DNA of 64,000 nt from Sphingomonas sp. IC-56. GTDB lineage: Bacteria; Pseudomonadota; Alphaproteobacteria; Sphingomonadales; Sphingomonadaceae. The stretch covers positions 1-64,000 of the forward strand of contig NZ_JAJNDV010000013.1 of assembly GCF_021043375.1 (NCBI RefSeq), written 5' to 3'. Position numbers and translations under genes: made by a program. The notes under the pieces were generated by a model. That model was not told the origin of the DNA. It did not search any database and worked only from the letters and a program-made list of their open reading frames with translations. Shown here in pieces: positions 46,280 through 54,295 of this stretch (the first letter of the stretch is position 1; the number at the start of each line of letters is the position of its first letter).

Positions 46280-47098
46280 ATGGCGAACAGCATGGGCGGC
46301 GATCCGGCGGCACCATTTCCGCTGGTCGCCGAGTTTCAGACCAACATGGGCACTGCCGAGGCGGGTATGCGCACGGTCCCGCTCGAGACGCCGGTCGCCA
46401 TCGAATATAACGGGATCGGTTATGGGGTGATGATGGCCACCCCGGCGGATCTGGAGGACTTTGCGCTGGGGTTCACGCTGACCGAGGGGTTGGCCACGCC
46501 CGACGAAGTGCTCGACATCGACGTGCATGCCGCCGGCGGCGGGGTGGTGGTGCGGGTGACGCTGGCGCAGTCGCGGCTGGAACCGGTGCTGGGACGCGCA
46601 CGGCTGCGGGTGTCCGAAAGCTCCTGTGGGTTGTGCGGGATGGACAATATCGCCCAGGTGCTGCGACCGCTGCCCAGTGTCGTCGCGCGAATCGCGACGT
46701 CGCGGGCGGCAATCCACCGCTCGCTTGCGGCGCTTTCCGATCACCAGCCGCTCAGCGCCGCGACGGGTGCCGTGCACGCTGCGGCCTTCTGCCTGCCCGA
46801 CGGGACGATATGCGAGGTTCGCGAGGATGTCGGCCGGCATACCGCGCTGGACAAGCTGATCGGGGCCGTTGCGCGGAGTGGCCGAGAGATTGCCAAGGGG
46901 TTCTTCCTGTTGACCTCGCGGTGCAGCTACGAACTGGTCGAGAAGACGGTTCAGGTCGGCTGCCCACTGCTGGTTACGATCTCGGCGCCTACCAGCCTGG
47001 CGGTGGAGCGCGCGAAGGCGGCGGGGCTTACGCTGGTGGCGCTGGCGCGGCGCGATTCGATGCTGGTGATGAACGACCCGCATCAGGCGGTGGCATGA
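46280..47098 (+). CDS. fdhD: FdhD, sulfurtransferase for formate-dehydrogenase-type molybdoenzymes
   Basis: FdhD transfers sulfur from a cysteine desulfurase to the molybdenum cofactor before insertion. The 272-aa product has the catalytic CGLCG at residues 116-120 (ESSCGLCGMDN). The family motifs VREDVGRHTALDKLIG and TSRCSYELVEKTVQVG follow, with LALGFT-like DFALGFTLTEGLA near the N-terminus. It starts 2 bp after the oxidoreductase stop, so it most likely serves that enzyme. The stop overlaps the mobA start (ATGA). Confidence 0.95.
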   Translation: MANSMGGDPAAPFPLVAEFQTNMGTAEAGMRTVPLETPVAIEYNGIGYGVMMATPADLEDFALGFTLTEGLATPDEVLDIDVHAAGGGVVVRVTLAQSRLEPVLGRARLRVSESSCGLCGMDNIAQVLRPLPSVVARIATSRAAIHRSLAALSDHQPLSAATGAVHAAAFCLPDGTICEVREDVGRHTALDKLIGAVARSGREIAKGFFLLTSRCSYELVEKTVQVGCPLLVTISAPTSLAVERAKAAGLTLVALARRDSMLVMNDPHQAVA

Positions 47099-47634
47099 GG
47101 ACCCTCGGCGTGGTGCTTGCCGGGGGCAAGTCGTCGCGCTTCGGGTCGGACAAGGCGCTGGCGATGCTCGGCGGACGGCGGCTGATGGACCATGCGCTGG
47201 ACAATCTGCGCCGTCATACAGACGAGGTGGCGGTTGCGGGGCGGACGCTGGATGGCGTGATCAGCATTCCGGACCAGCCCACAGCGGGACTGGGCCCGCT
47301 GGGCGGCCTTTGTGGCGCGCTGGACTATGCCGCTGCGCAGGGGTTCGACCGCGTGCTGACGTGCAGCGTCGATTGTCCGGATCTGCCGGCGGAGATCCTG
47401 AAGCACGCGCCAAGCTACCTGAAGGGGCAGCCGGTGATCGGCCTGTGGCCGGCGAGCGCGGCTTCTGCGCTGCGGGAGTTCATCACGACGGATGATCGCC
47501 GATCGGTGCGGGGCTTTGGCGCGCATATCGGCGCGCTTGCCGTGGATACGGATTATACGGCGCTGAACATCAACACGCCGGACGACCTCCGCGCCGCGGC
47601 AACGCGGCTGGAGCGGGAGACCGGTTCCGCATGA
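47095..47634 (+). CDS. mobA: Molybdenum cofactor guanylyltransferase
   Basis: MobA attaches GMP to molybdopterin to form the MGD cofactor that bis-MGD enzymes such as the neighbouring oxidoreductase need. The 179-aa product has the nucleotide loop LAGGKSSRFGSDKA at residues 8-21 and SVDCPDLPAE, with NINTPDDLRAA at the end. Start chosen at the ATGA overlap with fdhD; the longer frame from 46633 is antisense/shadow. The final codons lead straight into a decayed kinase gene on the other strand. Confidence 0.92.
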   Translation: MRTLGVVLAGGKSSRFGSDKALAMLGGRRLMDHALDNLRRHTDEVAVAGRTLDGVISIPDQPTAGLGPLGGLCGALDYAAAQGFDRVLTCSVDCPDLPAEILKHAPSYLKGQPVIGLWPASAASALREFITTDDRRSVRGFGAHIGALAVDTDYTALNINTPDDLRAAATRLERETGSA

Positions 47635-47639
47635 GGAGT

Positions 47640-48060
47640 TTGGGGGAGCAGCTGCGTTGGCGAAACCGGCGACACCCGCGATGCGGATGGTGAAACCGCT
47701 CTGACGTTCCGGTAGGCGGATGATGGTTGGCTCCTCGACGATGGCGGTGAGCAGCGGCCTGACGTTCAGCACGCGGATCGGCGCCGCGGCGTCCCTGGCA
47801 AATCCCAGGACCTCATCGATCATTGCCTGCATGCGCTCGACGTCGGCGATCATGCGGGCGCGCTGCGGCTCGGGTGCGGCCTCGATCTGTAGCGAAGGCC
47901 GGTCAGCGGCGTACGCAGGTCGTGAGCGATCGCGGTCAGCATCCGCGCGCGTTCGGCCGCCTCGATCGCGAGCCGATCGCGCAGAGCGGCGATCGCCGCA
48001 GCCGCTTCACGCAGTTCGCGCAGTCCCCTTGAGGGGAAGCGGGGCCGCGCTATCCTCGTC
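47640..48060 (-). pseudogene. Remnant of a sensor histidine kinase
   Basis: On the minus strand, a HAMP-like helix (ELREAAAAIAALRDRLAIEA) and the DHp box (MLTAIAHDLRTPLTGLR) run to about 47894. The homologous reading then jumps frame to IEAAPEPQRARMIADVERMQ and DEVLGFARDAAAP, then VRPLLTAIVEE. The sequence breaks off near 47660 without an ATP-binding domain. No intact N-terminal sensor region remains beyond about 48060. At least one frameshift and two end truncations are therefore visible. Its partner response regulator is absent. It lies between mobA and the gntR operon. Confidence 0.7.
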
Positions 48061-48202
48061 CAGCGCTCCAGCGAATGCACGAAACGCCGCGTCAGACGCC
48101 TCGCGAAGATCCACGCAAGAGGCGAGCAGCATCAGGCTGACGGCCGGCGCGCTGGCCGCCATGTATTAAAGCTAGGAGTCCAACAGACGCGGAGCGCCGC
48201 GC

Positions 48203-48254
48203 TTGACAGCGGGCATCCCCACTGTTCTATTCGCACTATAACAGTAGGGATGCC
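48203..48254 (+). promoter_or_regulatory. gntR promoter with overlapping inverted-repeat operator
   Basis: A -35 box TTGACA (48203-48208) and a weak -10 TCTATT (48226-48231) with a 17-bp spacer precede the gntR start. An inverted repeat covers the spacer and -10: arms GGCATCCCCACTGTT (48212-48226) and AACAGTAGGGATGCC (48240-48254) match at 14 of 15 positions. Within it lies the 21-bp core TGTTCTA-N7-TATAACA (48223-48243). This is the expected position for autorepression by the YtrA-type GntR protein. Confidence 0.7.
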
Positions 48255-48256
48255 TT

Positions 48257-48667
48257 ATGCCTCGTACTGCGCTCCTAGCGATCGTCATCGTTCCCGGTGA
48301 TCGCCGCTCCATAGCCGGGCAGATCGTTGACGCGATCCGCCGCAAGATTTCCGCGACCGAGCTGGCGGTTGGCGATCAGTTGCCCAGCGTCCGGGGGCTT
48401 GCGCAGCAGCTTGCGGTTAACCCCAACACGGTCTCCAAGGCCTATGCCGAGCTCGTCTCCGGCAGCTGGCTGGTGTCGCGCGCCGGCATGGGGCTGTACG
48501 TCGCTGCGCAGCGCGATCCGCTGAGCGACGGCGAGCGTAACCGCCGGCTCGACGCAGCGGTCGATCGCTTCGTCAACGAGGTGGTTGCGATCCGCGCCAA
48601 TCCGGATGAGGCGGTGGAGCGCGTCGGCGAGGCGCTGGGCGAACTCGGGCTCCGGCAGTCGGCGTGA
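48257..48667 (+). CDS. YtrA-subfamily GntR transcriptional regulator
   Basis: This short 136-aa GntR protein has the winged helix-turn-helix at residues about 15-80 (SIAGQIVDAIRRKISATELA, GDQLPSVRGLAQQLAVNPNT, VSKAYAELVSGSWLVSRAGM). Only a ~45-residue dimerisation tail follows, as in the YtrA group that controls ABC transporter operons. The stop overlaps the ABC ATPase start (GTGA). A strong inverted repeat overlaps its own promoter, consistent with autorepression relieved by a ligand such as a cell-envelope antibiotic; the ligand is unknown. Confidence 0.92.
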   Translation: MPRTALLAIVIVPGDRRSIAGQIVDAIRRKISATELAVGDQLPSVRGLAQQLAVNPNTVSKAYAELVSGSWLVSRAGMGLYVAAQRDPLSDGERNRRLDAAVDRFVNEVVAIRANPDEAVERVGEALGELGLRQSA

Positions 48668-49572
48668 CCAGCAGCCTCGCGGTCGAGACGCGCGGCCTGA
48701 CCCGCGTTCACGGGCGTAAGCGCGCGCTCGACAAACTCAACATGGCGCTGCCGTGTGGCGCGGTCCACGCGATCGTCGGCGCGAACGGCGCGGGCAAGTC
48801 GACGCTGTTCCGCCTGCTGCTCGGTTTTCAGGAACCGGACGCGGGCGATTGCTGGGTGCTGGGGGAGCGGAGCGGGGCGCTATCGCCCGCGACGCGCGGC
48901 CGGATCGGCTTCGTCAACGAAGAGCATACATTGCCGCCCTGGGCGCGCGTGGAGACGGTGTTAGCGGTGCAGCGTGCTCACTATGCGGACCGCTGGGACG
49001 ATGACGCGTTCAACAATGTGCTCGCCAGCTTCGATCTGCTGCCGCGCCAGAAGGTCGGCCAGCTTTCCCGCGGGGAGCGCGCCGGGCTCAACCTCGCGCT
49101 CGCGCTCGGCCAGTCGCCCGAGCTGCTGATCCTCGATGAGCCGACCCTCGGCCTGGACGTAGTCGCGCGGCGGCGCCTGCTCGACGCGCTGGTTTCGACT
49201 GCCGGCGACGAGCGGCGCACCGTGATCTACTGCTCGCATCAGATGGACGAGGTGGAGCGGCTGGCGGACACGCTGCTGGTGCTTGAACGCGGGCGGCTGG
49301 CGAGCTTTTCTAGTCCCGAAGCGTTCTGCGACCGGATTACCCAATGGATCGCCGACGTGCCGTTTCAGGCGCCGCCCGCGGACGCGGTGCCTGGCCTACT
49401 CCAGCACCGGCGCATTGACGACGTTCACCACTTCACCGTGATCGACCAGGGCGAGGCGTTCGGGGGCTATCTGCGGAGCCTAGGCGCGCGCAGCGTGGAA
49501 GCGATGCCCGTGCCGCTTGATCGCGCGGTCGATGCTTTTCTCACCCGCAACCACGCCGGTCCGGCGCACTGA
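48664..49572 (+). CDS. ABC transporter ATP-binding protein
   Basis: The 302-aa ATPase has Walker A GANGAGKST (residues 39-47), a Q-loop region GFVNEEHTLPPWARV, signature LSRGERAGLNLALAL, Walker B LLILDEPTLGLD and switch His in SHQMDEVERLAD. A ~70-residue C-terminal extension may contact the permease. It starts at a GTG overlapping gntR and is followed 10 bp later by the permease gene. ATPases of this type in YtrA operons are exporters or act in peptide resistance. Confidence 0.93.
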   Translation: MTSSLAVETRGLTRVHGRKRALDKLNMALPCGAVHAIVGANGAGKSTLFRLLLGFQEPDAGDCWVLGERSGALSPATRGRIGFVNEEHTLPPWARVETVLAVQRAHYADRWDDDAFNNVLASFDLLPRQKVGQLSRGERAGLNLALALGQSPELLILDEPTLGLDVVARRRLLDALVSTAGDERRTVIYCSHQMDEVERLADTLLVLERGRLASFSSPEAFCDRITQWIADVPFQAPPADAVPGLLQHRRIDDVHHFTVIDQGEAFGGYLRSLGARSVEAMPVPLDRAVDAFLTRNHAGPAH

Positions 49573-49582
49573 AAGCGGCGAC

Positions 49583-51358
49583 ATGAACGAACTCTACAAA
49601 GCGGAAGTCGGGCGCTTCGGCCGCTGGGCGGCGGGTGCCGCGCTGCTTCACATACTCGGGCTGCTGATGCTCGATGATTTCTTCCCCGATGTCGCCGATG
49701 AGGAGCTCTGCTTCCTGGCGGGCGCGGTCTACCTGATCGGCGGCCTGATCTTTGGCGTCTACCAGGCGGCGACCTATGCGCGCGCCAATCACTGGGTCGC
49801 GCTGCTCCACCGCCCGCTTGCGCCGGCGCGGATCATGGCGGCTGTCAGCGGAGCGGGTGCCACCGTGACTCTGGGCGTAGTGCTGCTGCCGCTCCTCGCC
49901 ATGTTTGCGGTCCATTCGATCAGCGTCGACCGGCTGGTAGAAACGCGGCACTGGCTGCTGGCGATCGGGGGTGCGTTGTTCGCGCTGATCGGCTTCTTCG
50001 CGGGCAGCTTTCTCGCGCTCGCCCCGCGTCGCTATGGCTGGATCGGATTGGTTACCGCCGGAATCCTGCTGGTCGGCAATCTGGTGGGTGGGCCAGCGGC
50101 GTTGCTGCTGCCGTGCCTCTTGGTTGCGGTGCTCGCACTGCTGACGCTTGGCGCCTTTCACCACAACCGGACGTTGGCGCCCACCACCCCCGCGCTGCGA
50201 GCGCTGACCGCCGGTGTCGCATCTTTCGCGCTCTACTTCGCCGTGATGCTAGGGGTCGGGTTCACGTCGCACATGATGCTTGCCGCACTCGGCCGCAATC
50301 CGCTGATAAATCCGAAAGCGTCGGTGCCCCGCGGGCTCATCCAGTCGTCTCGAATGACGGGGGACGAGCTGCTTGGGACGACACTGGCCGAAGCGGGTGG
50401 AGCAGGGGCGGAAGCGGTACGCACGCAACTTCGCGGGGTGCCGGTCACGCGGCTACCGATCGCGCTCGAATGGGTGCCAGCAGGCCCCATGCTTACCACC
50501 AGCGAGAGGTCCGATCTGGTCGACCCAAGGCGCGGAACCGTCTGGACCTATAGCCAGGATGCGGGCGCCTACCGCGGCGTGCGTATGCGCGACCAGTATC
50601 CGGTCGGCTGGATGCGGCCGGCCGCAGGCTTCGCTGTGCCACCGGTCGGGGTGGGTGGCGGCAGGGTCGCATCCGGCGGCGCGATGTTCCGGCTTGACCC
50701 GGCGCGGGGCACGCTGGCCAGAGTGGTGCAGCTGGCACCCGGTGAGGTGATTGCTGCGTCTCCAACTCCGCTCGGGCGACAGGTCGCAGTGCTCGGGACC
50801 CGCGCGCTCCATCTGTTCGACCGTCGCGTGTTCGACGGCACTGCCGTGACACCGCCGCTGTCGGTGCCGCTGCCTGGACTGATCGGTGACCTTCGCCGCC
50901 TGGATGTGGCGCAGCTCCCCGACCAGACGATCGTTTCCTTCTTTCTTGGCCAAAACAGTATCGAGGGACCGTCACGCGCGTGGCAGCGCATCGTATCGGT
51001 AACGCCCGACGGAGCGGTGCGGACGATCGCAGAGCGCCAGTTCGCGCCGGAACTGAGCGATCTGATCCGCTTTCGGAATAGCTGGCTATCACCCGCCATG
51101 CTCGGACTTGCCAATGCAGTCGAGGAGATCGGTGGCGCTCAAGCCCCAACGCAGCTGCGGGCGGCTATCGTGCTGCCGCAACGAATTTGGCTGGTGGCCG
51201 GGGTGCTGGCCGTGCTGAGTGCCGCCGCGACTGTGCTGCTTGCGCGGCGGCGGCGACTGGGCGGCGTGCTGAGCGGCGCGTGGGCGATCGCGGCGCTAGT
51301 CCTTAGTTTGCCGGCCTTTCTCGCGTTCTGCTTGATCGAGCGCCAATCACCCGCTTGA
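49583..51358 (+). CDS. ABC permease-like membrane protein with large extracytoplasmic insert
   Basis: The 591-aa protein has six or seven membrane segments in the first ~235 residues (FLAGAVYLIGGLIFGVYQAA to LYFAVMLGVGFTSHM). A soluble region of about 280 residues follows, then two C-terminal segments (RIWLVAGVLAVLSAAATVLL and AIAALVLSLPAFLAFCL). The insert has short beta-rich repeats such as MFRLDPARGTLARVVQLAP and QVAVLGTRALHLFDRRVFDG, reminiscent of beta-propeller blades. Start at ATG 49583, 10 bp after the ATPase; the frame from 49517 overlaps the ATPase. It is the presumed partner of that ATPase. I do not recognise a named family. Confidence 0.8.
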   Translation: MNELYKAEVGRFGRWAAGAALLHILGLLMLDDFFPDVADEELCFLAGAVYLIGGLIFGVYQAATYARANHWVALLHRPLAPARIMAAVSGAGATVTLGVVLLPLLAMFAVHSISVDRLVETRHWLLAIGGALFALIGFFAGSFLALAPRRYGWIGLVTAGILLVGNLVGGPAALLLPCLLVAVLALLTLGAFHHNRTLAPTTPALRALTAGVASFALYFAVMLGVGFTSHMMLAALGRNPLINPKASVPRGLIQSSRMTGDELLGTTLAEAGGAGAEAVRTQLRGVPVTRLPIALEWVPAGPMLTTSERSDLVDPRRGTVWTYSQDAGAYRGVRMRDQYPVGWMRPAAGFAVPPVGVGGGRVASGGAMFRLDPARGTLARVVQLAPGEVIAASPTPLGRQVAVLGTRALHLFDRRVFDGTAVTPPLSVPLPGLIGDLRRLDVAQLPDQTIVSFFLGQNSIEGPSRAWQRIVSVTPDGAVRTIAERQFAPELSDLIRFRNSWLSPAMLGLANAVEEIGGAQAPTQLRAAIVLPQRIWLVAGVLAVLSAAATVLLARRRRLGGVLSGAWAIAALVLSLPAFLAFCLIERQSPA

Positions 51359-51374
51359 CCAACACGAGTATTGG

Positions 51375-51395
51375 TGTACTACTACACGCAGTACA
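51375..51395 (+). promoter_or_regulatory. Inverted repeat before the TonB-dependent receptor, same geometry as the gntR operator
   Basis: TGTACTA-N7-CAGTACA spans 21 bp, with one mismatch from perfect symmetry. The flanking G and C extend the arms to GTGTACT/AGTACAC. The total length, the 7-base spacer and the TGTWCTA half-site match the core of the gntR operator at 48223-48243. It lies 133 bp upstream of the receptor start, just after the permease stop. This is a candidate second binding site for the GntR regulator. Confidence 0.55.
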
Positions 51396-51527
51396 CACTT
51401 CAGGGGTGTGCGACGGAATAGCAGCCATACCCTGAGCGACGCCTCGAGCGTTCGCTCATCCAAGTGGTCATGCCGATCACCCCGTCCGCGCGCCGTCTGA
51501 AAGCGACGAGTTGCAAGGGGATAAGAC

Positions 51528-53699
51528 ATGGCTGCCACATCATTGCTCGCCGCCGCTTCGGTGCTGGCGCTTGCTGCTCAGGCAGCACCCACGACGACTC
51601 AGCAGCAGCCGGCGGCACCGCCCGCCGCACCACCGCGCGACGACGTGGTCGTAACCGGCGCACGATCGGACGTGGTCGGCTCGACCGATCGGCTGAGCTT
51701 TAACGTCGCGAACGATTTGAACGTGCAGAACGGCACGCTCGCCGACGCCCTGCGCGCAGTGCCGGGCGTCGATGTCGACCTGGACGGGCGGGTCAGCTTG
51801 CGTGGTGATCCGGGCGTGACGATCATGATCGATGGCCGCCCTTCCGCGCTGCTTCGCGGCGAAAGCCGTGGCGACGCGCTTCAGTCGATGCCGGCCGGAC
51901 AGATCGAGCGCGTGGAAATCATCACCAATCCTTCCGCCGCGATGAGTCCCGAAGGGGCAGGGGGCGTCATCAACCTTGTCACCAAGCAGGTCCGCAAGGG
52001 CGCACGCTACGCGACCATTCGCGCAGCCGCCGGGCCGCTCGGTCGCGGCAATGTCAGTGCGAACGGCGCACTTTCGGGCAAGAAGCTGACGCTCACCGGG
52101 GACGTCGCTTATCGGCGGTTCCGCAGCGAGACCGAAGCTACCCTGGACCGCGAGCGCACCGATCCTGCGACCGGCATCACCGTGCGTACGCGCCAGGTGT
52201 CAGAGGTTGAGCCGGTCATGGCAATGCACAGCGCGCGGGTTGGTGCGGAGTACAACATGAGCGCCAATAGCAAGCTCACCGGCGATCTCAGCTACCGCGC
52301 CGGCACACAGGATATCAGCCGCATCGACCGATCGGTGAGCGACCTGCCGGCTGCGACCTTCGATCGCACGGCGGACATGGACATGCGCTTGCGCAGCCTG
52401 GGCGCGCGCACCTCCTGGCGGCGAACGCTGCCTGGGCGCGGGCACGAACTGGTAGTGGATTTGGAAGTCGAGCAGCTACAACAGCGCCGTCGCATCGACG
52501 GTGCGACCGACTTCGCCTCCGCTCCATGGAGCTTCGAGCAGATCGCGACTGACATCGACCGCACCGACATCGATAGCCGCATCGATTACAAACGGCCGAT
52601 CGGCACCGGCTCGCTGAACCTTGGCTATGAGGGCGACTACAACATGGCGGCCTTCGACTTTCGAGGCGTTCGGGGAGGGAGCCTCGACGCACTCGCGCCG
52701 GTCCCGTCGCTCACCAATCGCTTCGACTTCGACCAGGCGGTGCACGCCTTCTATGGCACCTATCAAATAGACCTGGGAAAGTGGGAGATGCAGCTGGGGC
52801 TGCGTGGCGAGCAGGCGGTGCTCGACATCGACCAGCGCACGGATGCAGTGCGGATCCAGCGCGATTACTTCCGCCTCTATCCGACCGCGCACGTTGGCTA
52901 TGAACTGAGCGCCACCGAGCAGCTTCGTGCGAGCTATAGCCGGCGGATCCAACGCCCGAGCGGGCAGGACTTGAGCCCCTACACCATCTACCTGGACCCC
53001 CTGAACCTGCGGCGCGGCAATCCATTTCTGCGGCCGGAACTCACCGATTCTTTTGAGGCGTCGTGGCAGCGCCGCAAGGGCGGCACCTTCTACTCGCTCA
53101 CCGCCTTCTTCCGCACGTCGCGTGACGGAGTGACGGACGTGGTGGAGGACATCGGCAACAACGTGTTCCTGAACACTCGCGCGAACCTTGCGACCGGCGA
53201 GCGTATCGGGATGGAGGCGGTGCTGAGCGGGCGTTTGTCGAAGAAGCTGACCTACAATGCCTCAGGCGGTTTCTTGTGGAACGAGATCGACCCGCGGCAA
53301 GCTGGTGTGTCGCGCCGGCGATCGGGGACGACCGGCACCGCCCGCGCCAGCCTGACCTGGCAACCATCGGCGCGGGACTTCGTCCAGCTGAGCGGCAACT
53401 ATTCCGGCCCGCAGCTGATCGCGCAGGGCTACCGCAAGCCGGGCGGGATCGTGAATGTCGGCTACCGCCGCAAGATCGACGACCGCTTCAGCCTGACCTT
53501 CACCGGGCAGAATATCCTGGATACCGCGCAGCAGGAAACGGTGATCGACACCCCGCAACTGCGCGACCGCATTCGCCAGAAGGGGCCCGGTCCGATCCTG
53601 CTGTTCGGGCTGACGTGGAACCTAGGTGCCCAGACCGCGCGCAAACGGCCGGAGCCGGGATTTGATTTCGACCAGAGCGCAACGGCACCAGTTGGCTGA
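51528..53699 (+). CDS. TonB-dependent receptor-like outer-membrane protein
   Basis: The 723-aa product has a signal peptide (MAATSLLAAASVLALAAQAA), a Pro/Ala linker and a plug domain (DVVVTGARSDVVGSTDRLSF, LADALRAVPGVDVDLDGRVS, IERVEIITNPSAAMSPEGAG). A ~550-residue barrel of the OMP_b-brl_3 type follows (QLRASYSRRIQRPSGQDLSP, LRRGNPFLRPELTDSFEAS). It lacks an N-terminal regulatory signalling domain. The 3' end of the product is polar and lacks the usual terminal Phe. It follows the ABC permease by 170 bp on the same strand and may share the GntR regulon. The substrate is unknown. Confidence 0.88.
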   Translation: MAATSLLAAASVLALAAQAAPTTTQQQPAAPPAAPPRDDVVVTGARSDVVGSTDRLSFNVANDLNVQNGTLADALRAVPGVDVDLDGRVSLRGDPGVTIMIDGRPSALLRGESRGDALQSMPAGQIERVEIITNPSAAMSPEGAGGVINLVTKQVRKGARYATIRAAAGPLGRGNVSANGALSGKKLTLTGDVAYRRFRSETEATLDRERTDPATGITVRTRQVSEVEPVMAMHSARVGAEYNMSANSKLTGDLSYRAGTQDISRIDRSVSDLPAATFDRTADMDMRLRSLGARTSWRRTLPGRGHELVVDLEVEQLQQRRRIDGATDFASAPWSFEQIATDIDRTDIDSRIDYKRPIGTGSLNLGYEGDYNMAAFDFRGVRGGSLDALAPVPSLTNRFDFDQAVHAFYGTYQIDLGKWEMQLGLRGEQAVLDIDQRTDAVRIQRDYFRLYPTAHVGYELSATEQLRASYSRRIQRPSGQDLSPYTIYLDPLNLRRGNPFLRPELTDSFEASWQRRKGGTFYSLTAFFRTSRDGVTDVVEDIGNNVFLNTRANLATGERIGMEAVLSGRLSKKLTYNASGGFLWNEIDPRQAGVSRRRSGTTGTARASLTWQPSARDFVQLSGNYSGPQLIAQGYRKPGGIVNVGYRRKIDDRFSLTFTGQNILDTAQQETVIDTPQLRDRIRQKGPGPILLFGLTWNLGAQTARKRPEPGFDFDQSATAPVG

Positions 53700-53795
53700 T
53701 CATGCCGGCGTTGCCATCGAGTGCTATGATTTGCCGCCGTTGAGAAGAGTTCCACCGCCTGCGGACAGGAATAGCGGAATACGAGCGTGATCGCG

Positions 53796-54263
53796 TTACA
53801 GCTTGCCGTCGGCGAGCAGTTCGCGTGTCCGCATGAGGGTCGAGAGCAGCGCGGCGTGGTAGCCGCTGTCGAACTGCGCCTGCTCTGCCTGTTCCTCCGG
53901 ACCGCCCGGCGCCTTGTCCCGCAAACCCAGAAAGCAGTAGAAGCGCAGGTGCAACTCTCCCTCGGCATCCTCCAGCACTTCGTTGATGATCACCCCCTCG
54001 CGTGGGCCGGTGGCTTGGAAGAAGGTCACCTTGCGCTCGGGCTCGAGCGTGATGATCTCGCGGATGTCGTCGCCTGCGATGGTCGCTTCGCGGACGAAGT
54101 GCGTGTTGCTCTCCTCCAAGATCTCGCAACGGGTGCACACGCCCGGCGGCAGGAACAGCCGCGCGTCGCGTGCCTTCTGGATCAAGCCCGCCCATAGCTG
54201 GGCGCGGGTCAACCTCGTGTCGCCAGCAGGGTTCACCGGCACGGTGGCGGTCGAATAGATCAT
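53796..54263 (-). CDS. AtaL-like SRPBCC (DUF1857) protein
   Basis: The 155-aa soluble protein resembles AtaL/DUF1857 members of the SRPBCC superfamily, which bind hydrophobic ligands. Motifs include LTRAQLWAGLIQKARDARLF, TIAGDDIREIITLEPERKVT, VTFFQATGPREGVIINEVLE and LHLRFYCFLGL. I chose the ATG at 54263 (MIYSTATVPVNPAGDTRLTR). It is the second gene of a minus-strand pair, 32 bp behind the NmrA-like gene, and is convergent with the receptor gene. Ligand unknown. Confidence 0.78.
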   Translation of the reverse strand: MIYSTATVPVNPAGDTRLTRAQLWAGLIQKARDARLFLPPGVCTRCEILEESNTHFVREATIAGDDIREIITLEPERKVTFFQATGPREGVIINEVLEDAEGELHLRFYCFLGLRDKAPGGPEEQAEQAQFDSGYHAALLSTLMRTRELLADGKL

Positions 54264-54295
54264 CGGAATCTCCGTGTTTCTCGAAAAGGCGGGCG

